Positions 31,655 to 32,918 of a DNA stretch of 32,918 nt are shown here, piece by piece. The DNA is taken from positions 1 through 32,918 of the IMG/VR virus record IMGVR_UViG_3300046542_000612. One strand, given 5' to 3'. The first letter of the stretch is position 1; each line of letters opens with the position of its first letter. Source of the DNA: a virus. The translations under genes and the position numbers were made by a program. The notes beneath the pieces are model-generated. The model searched no databases. It saw nothing but the letters and a program-made list of their open reading frames with translations, and had not been told where the DNA came from.

Positions 31655-31690
31655 AAGCCCCTGCAGAAATGCAGGGGCTTTGTTGTTTTT
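31655..31690 (+). terminator. Rho-independent terminator of the tRNA-Thr unit
   Basis: AAGCCCCTGCA-GAAA-TGCAGGGGCTT is an 11-bp stem with a GNRA tetraloop, followed by TGTTGTTTTT. It is the normal terminator behind the host tRNA and marks the far side of the junction. Confidence 0.9.
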
Positions 31691-31717
31691 GGCGTTTGGA
31701 ACTCCGTAGGAGCTTCA

Positions 31718-31744
31718 GCATCGCTGAGATGCGATCAGCGACGC
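31718..31744. other. Hairpin in gap before abi locus
   Basis: TCGCTGA (31721-31727) pairs with TCAGCGA (31735-31741), continued by GC/GC across one mismatch. Nothing else is seen between here and the promoter at 31811. Confidence 0.4.
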
Positions 31745-31810
31745 CACTCAATCAACAGACCAACTCAGCCCGCGCGCCTCGACCCGTTACAATTTCACAT
31801 CAGCCCAACA

Positions 31811-31838
31811 TTGACGGGCTCTTACACCTACCTATAAT
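31811..31838 (+). promoter_or_regulatory. Strong promoter of the RNA-abi locus
   Basis: TTGACG (31811-31816), a 16-bp spacer and TATAAT (31833-31838) form a near-consensus sigma-70 promoter. Transcription should begin near 31845. Confidence 0.8.
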
Positions 31839-31844
31839 GCACCC

Positions 31845-31906
31845 CAACACACCCGCCAAGCCTAGGTTGACCCTGTCAGCAAGCTCAAATCGTGCGGGTT
31901 TTTTTT
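31845..31906 (+). ncRNA. Candidate AbiF-associated structured RNA
   Basis: A roughly 62-nt transcript would run from the promoter start to a T8 run at 31899-31906. ACCCGC (31851-31856) pairs with GCGGGT (31894-31899) to close the RNA, and GTTGAC-CCT-GTCAGC makes an inner 6-bp hairpin. The T8 after GCGGG forms a terminator just before the abi gene. A structured RNA upstream of Abi_2 genes (the AbiF RNA motif) has been described; this fits its place and size, but I could not compare the consensus. Confidence 0.55.
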
Positions 31907-31922
31907 GCCTGGAGAAAACTAC

Positions 31923-32918
31923 ATGAGGCCCTTCGACAAGCCGGCCCTCAGCGTAGAACAGCAATTGGAACTGCTAAAGCAACGAGGCCTGCAAGTCGCA
32001 AACGACGAGCGCGCCATGCGTTTCCTGGAAGTGGTCACGCTGTTTCGCCTGAGTCCCTACATGCGCCCTTTTCAGGAAACAAACCCTGAACACACCTTCA
32101 AACCTGGTAGCACTCTGAAAGCAGTCGTCGACATCTACCGTTTCGATGGTTCGTTGCGACGCATTACCATGGATGCTATCGAACGTGTCGAAGTCGCCAT
32201 ACGAGCGACTATTAGCAATCACATGTGCCCGAAGTACGGGCCTGACTGGATAGCTGACGCGTCAATCTTCTCCTCGTCATACTCACATTCGGATTTATTG
32301 CGGCCCCTGCGAGATCAACTGAGCAAGGAACGCAACAAACTTGGACGTGAGATTGATCGTATAAAAAAGAGCAGCCGAGCAGATCAGATCCAGCAGCAGC
32401 AGCAGCGAATTGAAAATCGCACGCGTGATAACTATTTTCGATTCTACGGATCAACATATTCCAATCCCGAGTTGCCTCCCGCTTGGGCTGTTCTGGAAGA
32501 GCTTAGCCTTGGGACGGTATCCACCCTGTTCAATGCCATAGGCAAAAGCGTCGACAAGAAAGCGATCGCGAGCAGATTCAATCTCCCCTTCGAAGTACTG
32601 GCCTCCTGGCTCCACACTTTGACCTTCATTCGAAACTGCTGCGCCCACCACTCACGACTATGGAACAGAGAGCTCTCGATTCGACCATCCTTACCTAAAG
32701 AATGGGTCATCCAAAATGCACCTGGCGATCGGCCTCAGCCCAAGCAGCGGCTATTCATAGTACTAACGATGCTAGCGTATCTAACCGATTTGATCAGTCC
32801 AGACAGCCATTGGAAATTTCACTTGGCCGAAATGATGGACGAAAGAGAGCCGGGTTATTTGAAACTTATGGGGTTTCCAGATGACTGGAAACGGCAACCG
32901 CAATGGTGTTTGGGGTAG
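31923..32918 (+). CDS. AbiD/AbiF-type abortive infection protein (Abi_2)
   Basis: The 331-residue protein carries the Abi_2 order: FDKPALSVEQQLELLKQRGL at the start, YRFDGSLRRITMDAIERVEVAIR (72-94), a variable charged helix with a glutamine run (QIQQQQQ, 155-161), PAWAVLEELSLGTVSTLF (186-203), and the HEPN core R237-N238-x3-H242-H-x-R245-x-W247-N248. This family aborts phage growth. ATG 31923 has GGAG nine bases upstream; a TTG at 31905 is unlikely. It lies outside the prophage, beyond the attachment site, directly behind a candidate RNA with its own terminator. Confidence 0.88.
   Translation: MRPFDKPALSVEQQLELLKQRGLQVANDERAMRFLEVVTLFRLSPYMRPFQETNPEHTFKPGSTLKAVVDIYRFDGSLRRITMDAIERVEVAIRATISNHMCPKYGPDWIADASIFSSSYSHSDLLRPLRDQLSKERNKLGREIDRIKKSSRADQIQQQQQRIENRTRDNYFRFYGSTYSNPELPPAWAVLEELSLGTVSTLFNAIGKSVDKKAIASRFNLPFEVLASWLHTLTFIRNCCAHHSRLWNRELSIRPSLPKEWVIQNAPGDRPQPKQRLFIVLTMLAYLTDLISPDSHWKFHLAEMMDEREPGYLKLMGFPDDWKRQPQWCLG

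Noticed and set aside
1-32918. CRISPR arrays and insertion sequences
   Set aside because: No regularly spaced repeats of CRISPR size and no transposase gene or terminal inverted repeats were found.

Overview
The window is most of a temperate, P2-related (HP1/K139-like) myovirus prophage in a gamma-proteobacterium. The host is probably a Pseudomonas: GC is fairly high, the small prophage genes are of pseudomonad type, and the tRNA-Thr(TGT) attachment end has a pseudomonad look. The host is inferred from the sequence alone. The right prophage end is visible: a tyrosine integrase followed by a 45-base 3' fragment of tRNA-Thr. The left end, which should carry the intact tRNA, is not in the window.

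Layout. Positions 1-2514 are an accessory region with a membrane-anchored HEPN-like protein, a small gene preceded by a dense TGTCAG repeat cluster, and a two-gene unit behind a LexA-type SOS box. Positions 2539-20989 (minus strand) are the late operon read leftwards: scaffold O, capsid N, terminase M, head completion L, tail completion R and S, DUF2586 sheath, DUF2597 tube, TraR-type zinc finger, holin, SAR-type lysozyme, Rz with nested Rz1, a tail chaperone with a -1 frameshift extension, tape measure, DUF2590, baseplate J, tail protein I, glycine-rich fibre, fibre assembly protein, two unassigned baseplate-type proteins, hub and spike. A low-GC HEPN-motif cargo gene ends the operon. Positions 21153-24327 (plus) hold terminase ATPase P, portal Q and an Ogr-type late activator.

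The switch lies at 24348-24850: a C/CI-type repressor with a TTG start, face-to-face promoters as in P2, and three copies of a 17-bp operator (TTACCC-N5-GRGTAA). A fourth copy lies upstream of ogr, suggesting that the repressor also silences late activation, as 186 CI does at pB. Positions 24847-31488 (plus) carry early genes: an early regulator, a YmfL/CII-like protein, a primase-helicase, several small unknowns, a DUF4224 protein and the integrase. The repressor has no visible self-cleavage domain, so the SOS-boxed genes at 1958-2514 are candidates for an induction (Tum-like) function.

Beyond the attachment site (31646-32918) is a separate locus: a strong promoter, a roughly 60-nt candidate structured RNA ending in its own terminator, and an AbiD/AbiF-type (Abi_2) HEPN protein. 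This matches the RNA-plus-AbiF architecture. Three unrelated-looking proteins with R-N-x3-H HEPN motifs therefore lie in 33 kb, one at each end of the window and one as prophage cargo; these are the best candidates for new defence biology.
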